This document shows positions 21,672-33,688 of a stretch of 64,000 nucleotides of DNA, piece by piece (within the stretch, counting starts at the first letter, position 1; each line of letters opens with the position of its first letter). A program made the translations under genes and the position numbers. This stretch comes from Setomelanomma holmii. Its lineage: Eukaryota; Ascomycota; Dothideomycetes; Pleosporales; Phaeosphaeriaceae. The stretch covers positions 4,754-68,753 of the forward strand of contig ML978275.1 of assembly GCA_010015745.1 (NCBI GenBank), read 5' to 3'. Under the pieces are notes generated by a model, which searched no databases, was not told where the DNA came from, and was given only the letters and a program-made list of their open reading frames with translations.

Positions 21672-22910
21672 TCCAGCTTGGCATGAATACGTGGTTCTAA
21701 TTTTGCTAGCGCTGGTGAGACATGCTAATATGGGCCTTTCTTCAAGGCAGTACCTATGGTCAATACCGGAACAACCTCTGTCAAAGACAAGGAAAAGAGG
21801 GGTTGTTGGGTAATACAGCTGCGTAGTAGAGCTTTACTCCATCTAGACATGTCGTGTCACCACAAAGCGGCCAAACGCTCCCAAATACCGTACGTATCAG
21901 AGCTTCGCTGAGACGCGCAGGGACAAGGGCACAATCATAAGATTTCGCATTTGGCTCTCCGGTGTCTCAACGAAGAAATACTGCACCACTATGTCTACCA
22001 TAATCATGTAGATCGATTCTTTCTTTTGTTTTAAGGGACTATAGCCTGTCAAACAATCGCAATGACCGATCACCATAGGGCGAAGACCTTATAGTACAGC
22101 TGATCTAGGCAAATTGTTGGTCTAGTTGTGTGAGGTGGACTTCTTCCGTTGCGGACGCAGAGATAGATAGCCTAGATTTGAACACAGTGGCTTGTATGGG
22201 TAGCTCTTCACTGCTTAGAGACATCTGAGCACGATTCTCATCACTCGTGGTTGTGATATTGAGCTCAAGTACACGCTCAAGGAATTGCAGCAGAAAGGCT
22301 CCCGTCCCCAGAGAGGCCATGCAATTCTCATACGTAGTTGCTTAGGCGTACAAGGTCGATCCAGTAATAACAATGACCAAGCCAACGGTTTCGTGTTCCC
22401 GGCCGACTATCGGTCACATAAAGTCTGTAGGGCACCACTGCATGATCGGTGAGCTTCATATGAGCGAGAATCTTGTTGGAATAGCACAGTCCGCAACAAG
22501 CAAGTCAATCCGTTCACCTTCAGAGACCCACTTACCTATCTAGGTAGGGATAAAGCCTCTATAGGCAACTACTAGGCTCGAATAGGTAATCAATCAAGTC
22601 AAGCCAGACCTTCTGAGCCCCACTTAATTGCTTGTTGCGGAGTCTATGGAATAGGCATTGTTCTCTCGAGACTGTCTCGAACCCATACCACTCAGCGAAA
22701 TCGTTGCGATGAAACTTATTCCGAGCGCCTTTGCGAGTTGATGGACTATACCGCTGGACGCGGACTTGTTGCCATATTATCCAGTATCGTCGACGAGTTC
22801 ATCTTCGTGGCCGGCTTCAGCAACATCGTCGTCTATATGGCTGGCTGGTGTTTTTTCCGCAGGCGAGTCTCTACGGCCATCGGACTTTTCCAGCAATTCC
22901 GCCCTCACCG
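21672..22910. other. 1.2 kb, no supported gene
   Basis: This holds the upstream region of the fusion gene, with only short frames. A small leftward frame at 22105-22320 and a rightward one from ATG 22709 (stopped after ten codons) were considered and not accepted. Confidence 0.4.
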
Positions 22911-23873
22911 TCAAGGAAAGCTGCGTACCAGATTTGAGTAGCAGCCCGTCCAAGGACTAATGGCTAGTATCATCGGAGAATACTTCCTCGCACAATATGA
23001 AGTGGTCTGATTTCGATATTGTCGGAGCAATCTCAACAAGCGGGCCATCGCTTTCGGACCGATGTCCCTTTCTCCGAGATTTAGGGCGCCTGGTGTGGAT
23101 TCTACTGGTGTGGCTACGCCCAGATGCTTTCTTACCACCGCCTTGACGTGCTGCTCGAATTTCTCACGTGAGAAGTGCGCAACAGCATACCCAGCCCAAA
23201 TAGCAGCCCCAGAAGCACGTATAAGCGTTCGTACCGCGGAGTTTCTAAACTCCTGTGCTAGATCTGACGGAAGGACTACGGAGTTAGAACTTGGATCCCA
23301 GGAACACACAGATGCGGTATTTGCTCCAGTTCCACTGCGATAGCGGAAGTCAGATGGAAGTGCGTTTGACCGTAATACCGCACAGGGTTTTCTCAATCTG
23401 TCATCTGATTCGACATCATCTTCGGAAGAGTACGATTGGCAGACGCTGTCGTTGTCCTCGTCGCGTTCTGCTATTGCAGCTGTTCGAGTCGTAGGCGTAC
23501 CTTCGACTCGAGTCACATGATCAGAACCAAGATCAACTCCATCGTCGGTACTATGACATTGCTTCCGCTCCTGCTCAAGATCACAAATCCCCCTCTCGCG
23601 ATCCCGAATGATATCTATTGCCTGGTCGATCGAGGCGCGGAATTTGGCCCCTTCGCGTTGCCACCGGCCAATGCGATCGACTTCTGCGGCTCGTTGGCGC
23701 ATCTCCGTGTCGATCTTGTCGCAAAGCTTGCATTGTGTTCCAATTGGAATAGTCTGCAAAACGAGCTTCAGCCAACATGTCCCCACCGTGCGATACTCAT
23801 TAGCGCAGTGCTGTCGAAAGTGGCCCTATTTCCAGTCTCCGCAGGTAAATCGACGTTGATCAAAAAAGTACAT
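22911..23873 (-). pseudogene. Conserved fungal MYFFDQ-type protein with early stop at codon 16
   Basis: From ATG 23873 the frame reads MYFFDQRRFTCGDWK, then TAG at 23826-23828, then GHFRQHC and on without a stop to 22911 (about 320 codons). This amino part matches a family of small uncharacterised fungal proteins that have paired Cys motifs (C..GDWKW.. and CKLCDKIDTEMRQR) followed by an arginine-rich helix (VDRIGRWQREG). The family normally has Trp at the stopped position, so one base change explains the stop. The rest is low-complexity and acidic (SYSSEDDVESDD), ending in a domain without clear relatives. An alternative is an intron that removes the stop (the bases GAAATAG look like an acceptor), but no matching donor with a start was found. 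Confidence 0.55.
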
Positions 23874-24499
23874 GATGCTCTGAGGCGTTAATAGTTGGCT
23901 TCAATATGTCAGGTTTGTGCCCAAGGATGAGAATGTAAATGGCTGTCGACGTCGTCGACGAATGCATTAAGGGAACACAGAGCTTCCGTGTTTAACGTCG
24001 CTCAAGTGAAGACGACCCAACTTGTTTTCCATCGACGAACAAGTGCGCCTCGCCGCGTGAGGCTTTGCCGAATACCGCTGCTGCGCCACCACCGAGTATG
24101 CGCAGCCTAGATCGTTTGCCAACACATAAGGACGCTTCTGGCAGTGGCAGGCGATCTGCACCTGCATGCCTTGAGCAGCGATTGGTTGTTGGGGTTGGCT
24201 CGTGGGCAGATTTGATGGACGGATTCAAGCGAGGCTCACAACAGAGCGACAATGTGAATGGTCGAAGTGCGCCGTATGAAACCGATGATTCAGGTTCGAA
24301 GCTTTTCTGGTGCGCCATCCGCCAATCAACCACGACTGCGCAGAACCACGGCGCGAAGATCGAGTTGTCTTGCTCGTTGGTGTTGATCGCACTAGTCGTG
24401 TCTGCCAACTTGCTACGGGGGCCGTGACTCGGCGCTGAGGAGGGTGGCTACTACGATCGTGATGAGTTGCATATCACAGCCCTGCCTCTCCCAAGTCTA
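23874..24499. other. 0.6 kb between genes, unclear frames
   Basis: Opposing frames of 120-138 codons (24065-24427 on plus, 23992-24408 on minus) overlap each other. Neither shows a domain, so no gene is called. Confidence 0.35.
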
Positions 24500-26759
24500 T
24501 CATAAATTGTCCAGCGCTGGATTCCAGTCCACGGACCCTCTCACAATACTGTCGAAGAAAGCTGCGTCAACACCTTGGAATGCCCAAACGTCTAAGCTCG
24601 CAGCTAAACCTGGATATTGCAGTTCCTGTTGAATCTGGCCGTGTGCAACAATATCGCCTTCTGCGATCTGGAGAGGTTGCATTGATTGTGTATCTTGCAG
24701 CGGCAGGACCGTACGCGCCTGTATATTCTGATGGGCCGCATCGTCGAAGGCAGCAGCGGGGACGAAGTAGTTCGCTGCGTGAATAGAATCGGGAACATGG
24801 TTGAATCCAGACTGAAGCTGAGTAGATACGGCAGGCTCGTCCTTCGTGACTCCGTCGCGGCCGATCTTGATGATGCCAAAGTACGGTATCGTAAGCTGGA
24901 TCCCATCGCAGTGCTCTTCGAGGCAAGATAGGGTATCGTGAGCCGAGCGGCCTATGCCGTGAACACAGTCGTGCTCAATCTGCAACAAAGCTTGCAAATG
25001 ATGCACGCACTTTCCGAAAAAGCCGTCATTCATTTGCTGTGCCATCTTCTCGAAGTTTTCGACTAGCTGCTCAATCATTGCGCGGTCTCCGAGACGTTGA
25101 TGGGCTCGCCAGTCCTCGACTTCATGCCGATGACTATCGATATGAGCCAACAGTATCGTCATACCGGCCATGAAGGAAAAGAAGTCAGCGGCACGACAAA
25201 AGGTACCAATCGTTGCGTGCTGGAAGTTGCGGAAGGCTATGAAGCGACTGATGATTTCTCGACTTGCATTGATGCATGTGATTTTAGCGTATGTGTGATA
25301 GCTTGCTTCTTTGTCGCAACGTAGCAAATATGGCAAGTGTAGTAGATGAACGAGGTTGTAGTGGTGGATCTGGTCGCAAAGTCGCATGATCTCCCAGAAT
25401 GCCTCCTGCGAGTTTGGTGCAACAGTGGTGAAGTTTGGCGGCAACCAGAACCTGTCAGGAAGTGCTTTTGCAGCCTTCAAGAGCTCTTGATCAAGTTGCC
25501 TTGTCGTCGTGAAGTCTTGGAAGGTGTCTCGTCTATTGCGATCGATGATGCGCCTCGCAACGAGAGTATGGGTTCGCTCGAGCTTGCATGAGGGTGTCTC
25601 GCCAGTGATGTCATCTTCCATGTGTGTTTCCTGTCCGCCGTGTGGAAGGCCAAGCATTAAGCTCAAGTAGCTGTCCATATAGACAATGCGAAACCACATG
25701 AACTTGGGGTTTATCTTGGTATTAGGGTCGATCGCTTTCATCGGTGGTGGATTTGTGCAGTCTATCTTCATCAGCTGGGCGATAACCATCGCCTTCCGGG
25801 AAGCAATCCAAGCACGTCTCATGTTCCCCATATTGGACTGTCCAGCGATAAGTTTCCATGTTAGTGCAACTTCAATAACGCCCGACGGAATTCATACTCA
25901 CTTGAAAGACTGCTTCGAGTACGACACACTCGAGACCTTCGACGCAGCCGACGATATGTTCGTTGGAGGTCACGCAGCGCACTGCCGTCTCGACAAGTCT
26001 GTCCATGATAGTCGATGGCCGTTCCGTGAGACCACGGGTATGCTGAGTCTGGAAGTACTGCACAAACAATGCGAATATGATCATTCGCTTTGCTATAAGC
26101 ACTGGCGGTGTCGTTTGGGAATCTGGTACTCTAGCGATATCATTCACAAAGTCGATGACCTCGTTCTCAGGACGATCGTTGAGATCCTTTGTGACTATTT
26201 GATGACAATAGAACGTGGCAATGTAGTCGGATTTGCAGAACACGTCGATGTCTTCTTGGGAAGGGAATGCCTTCACTAGCTCTCGAGAGATCTTCCTGCA
26301 TTCGTCGTTCATGGTGACTGTGGGCTGCCTCAGCATAGGGCTTGGCTTCGATGGAGCTTCAAGGGAGTCGTGGTTCGGCCGTTCGCTGGTGGGAGTGAAA
26401 TAGCCGAGCTTCCGATGGGCTGATAGCGCAGTCCCGTCCCGAACGACGTCTCTCTCGACTCGGTGCCCAACTTCTAGAAGTTGCTCAAGAAGTCCCTCCA
26501 CCCGTTGGAGGCGTTCCAAAACCTGGTCGCGGTTGCTGTCCACATGAGAGTGGAATTCTTCCTCTGGTTGATCCTGGCCAACGCATGGTGCATCGCGACG
26601 GCGACAAGCAATGCATATTGTTTCTGACTGTGAATCGAAAGTGCACTTCACTTTCCGCTTTTTGCAGTCCCAGCAACTTTTCGTTCCTTTTCGAAGCTTG
26701 CGCCGTTTAGTGTCGGGTTCTGAGCTCGTCGAATTTCCATCCCTTTCGAATCGCGACAT
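24500..26759 (-). CDS. Zn2Cys6 fungal-specific transcription factor
   Basis: Two exons: 26759-25902 and 25837-24500, with a 64-bp intron (GTGAGT...GACAG). The product is 731 residues. The amino terminus has a basic stretch and a binuclear zinc cluster with cysteines 29, 32, 39, 49, 52 and 59 (C-X2-C-X6-C-X9-C-X2-C-X6-C). It is followed by a short coiled coil (LERLQRVEGLLEQLLEV) for dimerisation. The middle carries the fungal-specific transcription-factor domain (RRAWIASRKAMVIAQLMKID, MWFRIVYMDSYLSLMLGLP). The tail is Gln-rich and may activate. It is a nuclear DNA-binding regulator. Two MFS efflux pumps lie directly upstream in the same orientation, so they are plausible targets. That link is inference. 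Confidence 0.92.
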
Positions 26760-27074
26760 CGCATATATGGCTCGGCGGAAGTTTACATCACGCGCAAGTG
26801 TTCAGGGAAATGGGCACAGGTCATGATGATGAGTGGGAAAGAATGTTCAGGTGTTCCGCCGACTCGGCGGAAATATTAAGCCACGCCGAGCCGCTGACAA
26901 ACGTCGATCATCCCTGAATCTCAGGCCACCAACATCGACTCGTCGAACACATCAATGAACACGGAGTTAACGCCTCAACACCCTGCTTTGGCTCGCTTTA
27001 TCGCTGGCATGATACTATTGTACATGCGAATTATCATACACTGCACTTAACGCCGACGACCTCTCCCGCTCTAC
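26760..27074. promoter_or_regulatory. Upstream region of the Zn2Cys6 regulator
   Basis: 315 bp separate the end of the MFS gene from the regulator start. A short inverted motif TTCCGCCGA-CTCGGCGGAA occurs at about 26855-26872. CGG-type inverted triplets are the usual sites of Zn2Cys6 proteins, so self-regulation is possible. That is inference. Confidence 0.4.
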
Positions 27075-28991
27075 TCAGGCGGCGCCACCTGCGCCTTTCA
27101 GAGCCTCTGCATTGAGTTGCTTTCGAGGAACAAATGCTGACAGTAGACAAGCGAAGCCAGTCAGAGCAACCACAATTGCAAGAGTGACCTTGATGCCTGC
27201 CATGTAGGCCAGCACGATGTTCGGGACCTGGTCTGCTGTGAAGACTCGCCGAATCTGCGTCGCACCAGTTCCGATGACAAGTTCTGGATTGATGTCTGGT
27301 GCTCGCAGCCCCAGCTCGTGAATTATGCGATTGACGAAACCAGACTGCGCAGCTGAGACAGAGAATGCGCCGCCAATGGTTTGGAAAACTATAGTAGATG
27401 GTCAGCCCTAAACTGATTCAAGATTCGGGTCAAAGAACTTACAGAACACGATTGCAGTCACTGACGACATGTCTTCCATCTTCGCGTTGGCCTGTGCGAT
27501 CGTGATTCCCATCTGGAAACCGAACCCGACTGAAAAACCATAGAACAGCTGATAGCCAATCCATTTCCCCAAGGACGTACCAATGTCGAACGTGTACATA
27601 AGGCCGGCACTTATGGTTGCCAGAACTGCACCGGCAATCATAAAAGGAGCCGCATGACCTGTCTTCGAGACGGTGATGCCACTAATGGTACTTCCCAAGG
27701 CCAAAGAGAGGACTAGCGGTAGATTCAGAACACCTGATGAGATGGCGCTGCGGTTGTCCACACTCTGGAAGTAGATCGGAAGATAGTAAAGGAGGATGAA
27801 GTATGCCGCGGCGTAGAAGAATTGGAAAGCAGATGGTTGCCAGACAACGCGTTGGCGGAGGAGTCGGCGCGGAAGCATGGCTCTCTCGTCGTTGAAGTAT
27901 TCCCATGCAGCAAAAGCAACCCAAATCAGGACAAAGCCCACGAGCAGGCCGATGACGGTGCTGCTGTTCCAGGGCTTTTTCTGCCCTCCATACTCGACAG
28001 CAAGGATGAACGAGATGATGCCCGACATCACAAGGACGACTCCGACAGGATCCATTTGGATGATCTTTTCTCGCCAATGCGCTTTGGCGGTCGTGGCCTG
28101 AGGTGGCGTCTTGAAGAAGAAGAAGATTAGAAGCGCAGAGAGACCGCCGACGGGGAGGTTGATATAGAAGCTGTGCTTTTTAGCATCCGCTCACATAAGG
28201 CGATTTCGGAGCTGTACTTACCACCAGCGCCAGGTCACCCTGTCAGCGAAAACACCACCCAAAATTGGCCCCAATACACTGGACAGTCCATACACTGCGC
28301 CGATCATTCCGATCAGTCCAGGTCGAACCTTTGGCTCCGCGGCGAATGCTACTATGGCTATATCATGATCATCAGTCCTTGCTCGTTGCGAGCGTCAAGT
28401 ATTTCGGTACTCACTGAAGGCACCAGTTGAAACACCAGCAGCACCCAGTCCGGCAAAAGCGCGTCCCACGACGAAAGTGACCGAATTTTGCGCCACAGCA
28501 CAAACGAGACTACCAATAATGAAGATGAAGATCGCACCCAAGTACGAAGCTTTCAGCGGGAAGTACTTGAAGAACTTTCCAGATGCCGGCTGGAAGCCAC
28601 CAAAGGTCATGAAGTACACCGAGCCATACCTTGCGGAATTAGCGACAAGTACATAGGTTGTTCTTATCTCAACTTACCAGGACACCATATTTAGGCCATG
28701 AAACTCGTCCGTGATCTTCGGAATTGCCGTGCCAACGATCGTCATGTCGAGTGCGACCAGGAACACGGAGCATATCAATGCTAGCAGAATTGGCACCAAA
28801 CGCTTGCCAGTCGGATACTCTTCCACCAATGCCTCGCGCGTGACGCTATCATCTTGTTCTGCAACACTTTGCTCGCAGCTCTTGTCCTGTTCTTTCTCTT
28901 CGGCGACAAGATCGGGTGTCGTGACGCCGCTAGCAAACTGCTCATTCGTGCTCGGCGGAAGGGTAAGGTTGGAGGTCTTCTCGGGATCCAT
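27075..28991 (-). CDS. MFS drug-efflux transporter, 14-helix type (DHA2/DHA14)
   Basis: Five exons: 28991-28678, 28629-28415, 28357-28222, 28170-27443 and 27388-27075. The four introns are 49-57 bp, each with GT-AG borders and in-frame joins, giving 568 residues. A charged cytoplasmic start is followed by membrane helices carrying family motifs: LDMTIVGTAIPKITDEF (helix 1), VGRAFAGLGAAGVSTGAF, GPILGGVFADRVTWRWCF (helix 5 motif C) and FFQTIGGAFSVSAAQ. About 14 hydrophobic segments are visible. It is expected at the plasma membrane, exporting a toxin or drug by proton antiport; the substrate is unknown. It lies 315 bp upstream of a Zn2Cys6 regulator in the same orientation. Confidence 0.93.
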
Positions 28992-30246
28992 TGCGAGAAA
29001 AGTCTAGATCAATTGAAGAGGTAGAAAGAAGGCTATAAGGAGTGCTTGGACGTGGTACAAAGTCACCTTCTCTACGCTGGACGAGAAGACTCGTGCATTA
29101 TAAGGAAACAGGGAGATAGCTTTGTAAGTGCGATTTGCTCCATTTCGTCCGCAATGTACATATTCCTTGCCAGCATCCTTCAATGCGCACGCAATTTTCG
29201 CGTTCCCATGCGGCTGATAGGCGCCAAGGTGCTTTCACCGAGCCCTCGGCGGAGGGCGCGCAGCGCGAATCTCGCGTTCGCGCCAGGCAGCCACCGCATC
29301 TGGTGGCTTGCTTACTTGATGGCATGGAAATCTCGGCTGATTGCCAGACCGAAAGTCGTAGTCACCGGTGTACATGTCGCTTCGCGTGGCTGGTCGGAGC
29401 ATGGTTTGATCGCCTCGGGCAGGGGAGCCGATGGCTGCGAAGGCGTGTCGATATCAGAACGCACATTGACGAATTTGAATGTTCCATGGCGCGAAAAATG
29501 AGTCACCTCCTGCAATTAACAATACTTGATCTGCGAAACACAATCCATGGTTGGGCCAAAATACGTCGCAAAGCACTAGACTTCCAGTTTTGGTATGTAG
29601 GTGCGGTCTCTGAGGCCTTCGGTGATATCTGTGAACCATCATTGCCGTCTTGCGAACTTTCATCATCTCGTTTTACACACCTCCAGGATGAATTGCGAGT
29701 GTGCTGCCCAATATTTTCCAGTTTCAGGCATCGTGACTTCTTCTTCTTCTTCTTGAGAATTTGACTGTCTACTCAGTGTCTCGAAACAGTCGTCATTTCG
29801 ATAAATTGACCTCCATTCCAACGAGAGTCCTGTCTCATTTCCTATACCAAACAATCGATGCGATGAGGTAAAGGATGTTTTCACAAGCGGTCGAGCGTTC
29901 TTCCCTGGAACTGTGCCAAGGCGCTAATGGCGCATGTCGATGGGGAGATGCGCTCGCTTCCTCACAGTCCTCTCAACCATGACGCGGTACGGTTCGCGTT
30001 CGTCTGGTCGATACTTCAGCAACATCGCATCTGAGACGCAGCGATGCATCATGCTGGGATGCGAGCGTCTATTGATGTGTAGGTAAGGCGCGAGTGTTGG
30101 CACCTGGGAAAGCAGAGAACAGCGCTGCAAGCATTAAGTTTTGTCGATTGCATTCGATGTGGGACTTCCGCAAACCAGGCGAGGAACGGCAACAACGTAC
30201 ATCATACAAGGAGCATAACAGAGATTCCGGATTTGAAGAGAAAAGG
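28992..30246. other. 1.25 kb between two MFS genes
   Basis: It holds the promoter of the 28991 transporter and the 3' flank of the next one. A short TTC repeat (about 29740-29755) is visible. Open frames here have no recognisable domain. Confidence 0.4.
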
Positions 30247-31959
30247 TTAGACTTCGCCTGCCTTCTCAGCTGCAGCTACGGGCTTGTGCGGCTTCAGACC
30301 ATAGGGGGTGTTCAACTCCTGCCTCATCTTATACTCTTTCTCGAAGAATGTGAGTAAGAGGCCGGTGGCTGCAAGAGCAGCAAATATAATCCACACAGAC
30401 AACAGTGACTGTGTGAAGGCATTCTCGATCTCCTTCTTCACTACTGGGCCAAACTTTCTCGTGAATTTGGCAGAAGCGCGTTGATATGCTTGACCCTGAT
30501 CCAGCTTCGAGCACGCCGCGACCGACGAGAGGGTAGGTAGGAGCTGACTGAATCGCACGTTGAAGATAGCGCCAGGAATCGCGACGCCGAAAAGCGAGCC
30601 GGTGCCACGGAGGAACGCCCACGACCCTGCGCTTGCTCCCATTGTTGACTCAGGAAGCTTGACCTGGACAGCAGGCAGCATGGTGGAGATGATAACGCCT
30701 AATCCAGAGGCGACGATGAGCTGGAAACAGAGCCAGGCGATAACTGGCGTGTCTGAGTCCAGCATCACGCACAAGCTCAAACCAAGCGTCATGAACGCGA
30801 AACCAATGGTGTGCATGGGTTTGTACTTGCCCCAGAAGGAGAGAAGCGGACCACCAACAGCAGCCAGCACCACGATGACGAGGGTCGAGGGCATTACCTC
30901 AAGACCAGATTCCGTGGGTGAAGATCCCTTCACCGCTTGGAAGAACGGAGGTAAGTAGAATTGGAAACCGTAAGTGATGAACCCATGGATAGTCGTGAGC
31001 GCGAAAGCGATATTGGTGGTTCGATTAGAGAAGACCTTCGGCGACATGATGGGGTAGCGGCACCATCTCGAGCGCTCCCAGAATGCGAAGACAAGCAGGC
31101 CGAGGAAACCGAGGACGATAGGCACGACGATCGCGGCGTGGGACCACGCAAGAGGGGCGCCACCTGTGCTGAGGGCGACGAGTATCATGATGACCGACAA
31201 CGTGAGGACACCTGAACCGACATAATCGACTTTGGCCAGCTCTCGCCTGAGACTGACATCCTTTGCCTTGACGCCGCCGCCAACACGGAGCCACAGCCAA
31301 ATGATGGCAATGGAGATCGCACAAACCGGTATGTTGACGAGAAAGCACCACCGCCATCCATGTTCCGCGAAAACACCACCAAGCAGCGGTCCCAGCGCCG
31401 TACCGGTAGCGAAAGCAACATGCTTGATCGCTAAATATGGGCCTCTCTTTCGCAACGGAATAAGATCGCAGAGTATCATCTCTGCGAAAAGATCTATTCC
31501 ACCGGTCCCTAGGCCCTGTACAATTCTGCCAAATATCAGCACGGCACCAGATCGCGCACCGCCACAAATTCCGCTTCCAATGGCGAAGACACCAACTGCG
31601 AGCATCATTGGATGTTTTCTGCCCCACATGTCACCGAGCTGGCTATACATTGGCTGAAAGATGGTGCTGGCGAGGAGGAAAGCCGTAGCGACCCAGGAGA
31701 ATTTTGTGCCGAGATCGAGCGCGTCCGAAATCGTGGGCAGCGCGGTATTCGTAACGCTGCCTTCGAGGGCGGAGAGTAGGAGTGGAATGCAGATGGCGAT
31801 GAATGATCGCCAAAAGCCGGTGCCTCGTTTCCATTTTTGCGACGGCGCTTCGGAGGGAAAAGAAGGCGGGAGAGGAGTGCGAAGCGGCTTTTCGAGGTCG
31901 AAAGAATGGGTGCGCTTCTCATTTTCAAAAGGATTCGTTCTGCCGCCAGTGGAAGTCAT
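30247..31959 (-). CDS. MFS multidrug transporter, DHA14 type
   Basis: A single exon of 570 codons runs from ATG 31959. An upstream in-frame ATG at 32190 was rejected because the added 77 residues are unlike the family. The charged amino terminus (NPFENEKRTHSFDLEKP) precedes helix 1 with ALEGSVTNTALPTIS. Then come the MFS signature loop GDMWGRKHP, the IFGRIVQGLGTGGIDLF helix and GPLLGGVFAEHGWRWCF (motif C). About 14 membrane segments are present. It ends in a Lys/Glu-rich tail. It is probably a plasma-membrane proton antiporter for toxic compounds. It is not a close copy of the neighbour at 27075-28991, so the two are not a recent duplication. Confidence 0.92.
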   Translation of the reverse strand: MTSTGGRTNPFENEKRTHSFDLEKPLRTPLPPSFPSEAPSQKWKRGTGFWRSFIAICIPLLLSALEGSVTNTALPTISDALDLGTKFSWVATAFLLASTIFQPMYSQLGDMWGRKHPMMLAVGVFAIGSGICGGARSGAVLIFGRIVQGLGTGGIDLFAEMILCDLIPLRKRGPYLAIKHVAFATGTALGPLLGGVFAEHGWRWCFLVNIPVCAISIAIIWLWLRVGGGVKAKDVSLRRELAKVDYVGSGVLTLSVIMILVALSTGGAPLAWSHAAIVVPIVLGFLGLLVFAFWERSRWCRYPIMSPKVFSNRTTNIAFALTTIHGFITYGFQFYLPPFFQAVKGSSPTESGLEVMPSTLVIVVLAAVGGPLLSFWGKYKPMHTIGFAFMTLGLSLCVMLDSDTPVIAWLCFQLIVASGLGVIISTMLPAVQVKLPESTMGASAGSWAFLRGTGSLFGVAIPGAIFNVRFSQLLPTLSSVAACSKLDQGQAYQRASAKFTRKFGPVVKKEIENAFTQSLLSVWIIFAALAATGLLLTFFEKEYKMRQELNTPYGLKPHKPVAAAEKAGEV

Positions 31960-33688
31960 ATTGTCCTCGACTTTGAAAGAGATGACAAGCCTGCAGCAGG
32001 AACGGGGGAAGTCGAGAACAGTATATGCGACCCTCGATGAGCCTTTTCCATGACGCGCGCCGACATCGAGGTTCCACGCAGATTTTTCTTCGGTGCGTTG
32101 GTCGTGGTGTTGAGACCCTGGAGCATGAATAGTACCAAAGAACACATTCGCACCCGCAGCACTGGGCCTACTAGGATGCAAGCTCCTCAACTACCATCAA
32201 GAAAGTATATTTCTTGACACTATGCGTGCTTGCGCAATACTGAGATCCCGGAACCAGCAGTAAATAGTGTCCCAGCGAGCCTCGACACCTCAGGCACTCC
32301 CACCAACCCTCAAGGGCTCAAGGCTTTCAACCGTTCTCGAGCCAGCCAAAGCGTTCATTGCACTGCACGCTAGTGATTCCGAGGCGGAGCAGACTGGGTG
32401 CAAGGACGCCGGTGAATACCGGGGGGAGAGGAGATTGAGGTAAGCGAGGAAGGGACGACTGTCACTCTTTGGACGAAAGGAAGGGCCGAAATGCTTTGCA
32501 AGTTATGGATCGAGGAGGTTTCGATATTATGGGGACACACGTGTGCTTTGCCGAATGCCCCACGGTGGCACGTACAATACGAATTGACAAGTCTTTTATC
32601 CCATTTTTGTTCGAACAGTATAAAAGATGGATACAAAATTAGGGCAAGCAGCTCCGAGACAGCAGGTACAGTCAGGAGAGTCCCAAGTAACTGAACGCAC
32701 AACCTCAATACTTTCCACCAACAGCTGGGTATAGTCTTCATCACATGTAACCGTTCTCTCCGGGCTCTGACTAGTAATGTTTACAGCAAGACTTGGAGTT
32801 AGCCATCATCACGCAAGACACACGCATGGAAATGCAACGCCGATCCGACACCCACTCTCTCTCCACCCGCGACTATCATCTCTAAGGTTCTACCTTCCTT
32901 CTAAACTACGACCAATACCCACAGCATAGGCTTGAACGTAGACAACATCAAGCGAAAGATTGGGATTGCAACGTAATTCTCACTACCCAGCCCTTCCGTT
33001 TGCCTCTACCAAGGCGAGATCGAAAGTAAACATCATCAAACAAGACATACACATGAACATGTACTGCCCACTGCGCACCACTCACACAAACATCCCCGTA
33101 TGCAGCTCCGAGGATCCGGAAACGTGGCGGGAGAATTTGCCGTCGCAAACCTGACTTCTTAGTCAACAGCGCTAGTCTCCATAACATACTATCTTCGTAC
33201 AAAACACGTTGCGAAAACCAGCAAGCCACCCATACACATTGAAATTTTAGAGCCACCAGCCACCCGTTTTCCTCCGCAGCCACCGCCTCCATCGCTTACC
33301 ATCCCCGTTCACTGCTGACAATATAGAGAAAGAACAAGAAGAGTGCCTGGCGGGTGGAGATAGAAATAGAGAGAAATTGAGGTACATGAGTATAGGAGGA
33401 GGAGTGTTGTTGTATTGTGTGCGAGAGATAGGGCGAAAGTGTTGTACAAAGCTTGGATCGAGGAAGCGGTGGTTTGATAGTTAAAGTGAGGATCGAAAAA
33501 CGGTAGTTGTGGTCAATAACGTTTGGAAGTCGTAGGCTAGCGTGGGAAGATATATACTCGATCTGTGCCCATCGGGCACAAGGTGAGATTGTCGACTCTA
33601 TCTAAAGTCATTCATGAATCGTCAACCAGACATGACATCGTAATCAGGAAACACACCCCGCCTCTTCTTCCTATACACACACACACGT
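31960..33688. other. 1.7 kb intergenic
   Basis: It contains the upstream region of the leftward MFS gene and the 3' flank of the leftward aminotransferase. A CA repeat (about 33675-33687) lies just past the aminotransferase stop. No coding region is supported. Confidence 0.4.

Noticed and set aside
22709..22960. A small secreted protein starting MKLIPSAFAS
   Set aside because: A stop follows after ten codons, and the frame overlaps the minus-strand gene end.
31960..32190. Amino extension of the second MFS pump
   Set aside because: The 77 extra residues are unlike any transporter start; ATG 31959 begins in a normal way.
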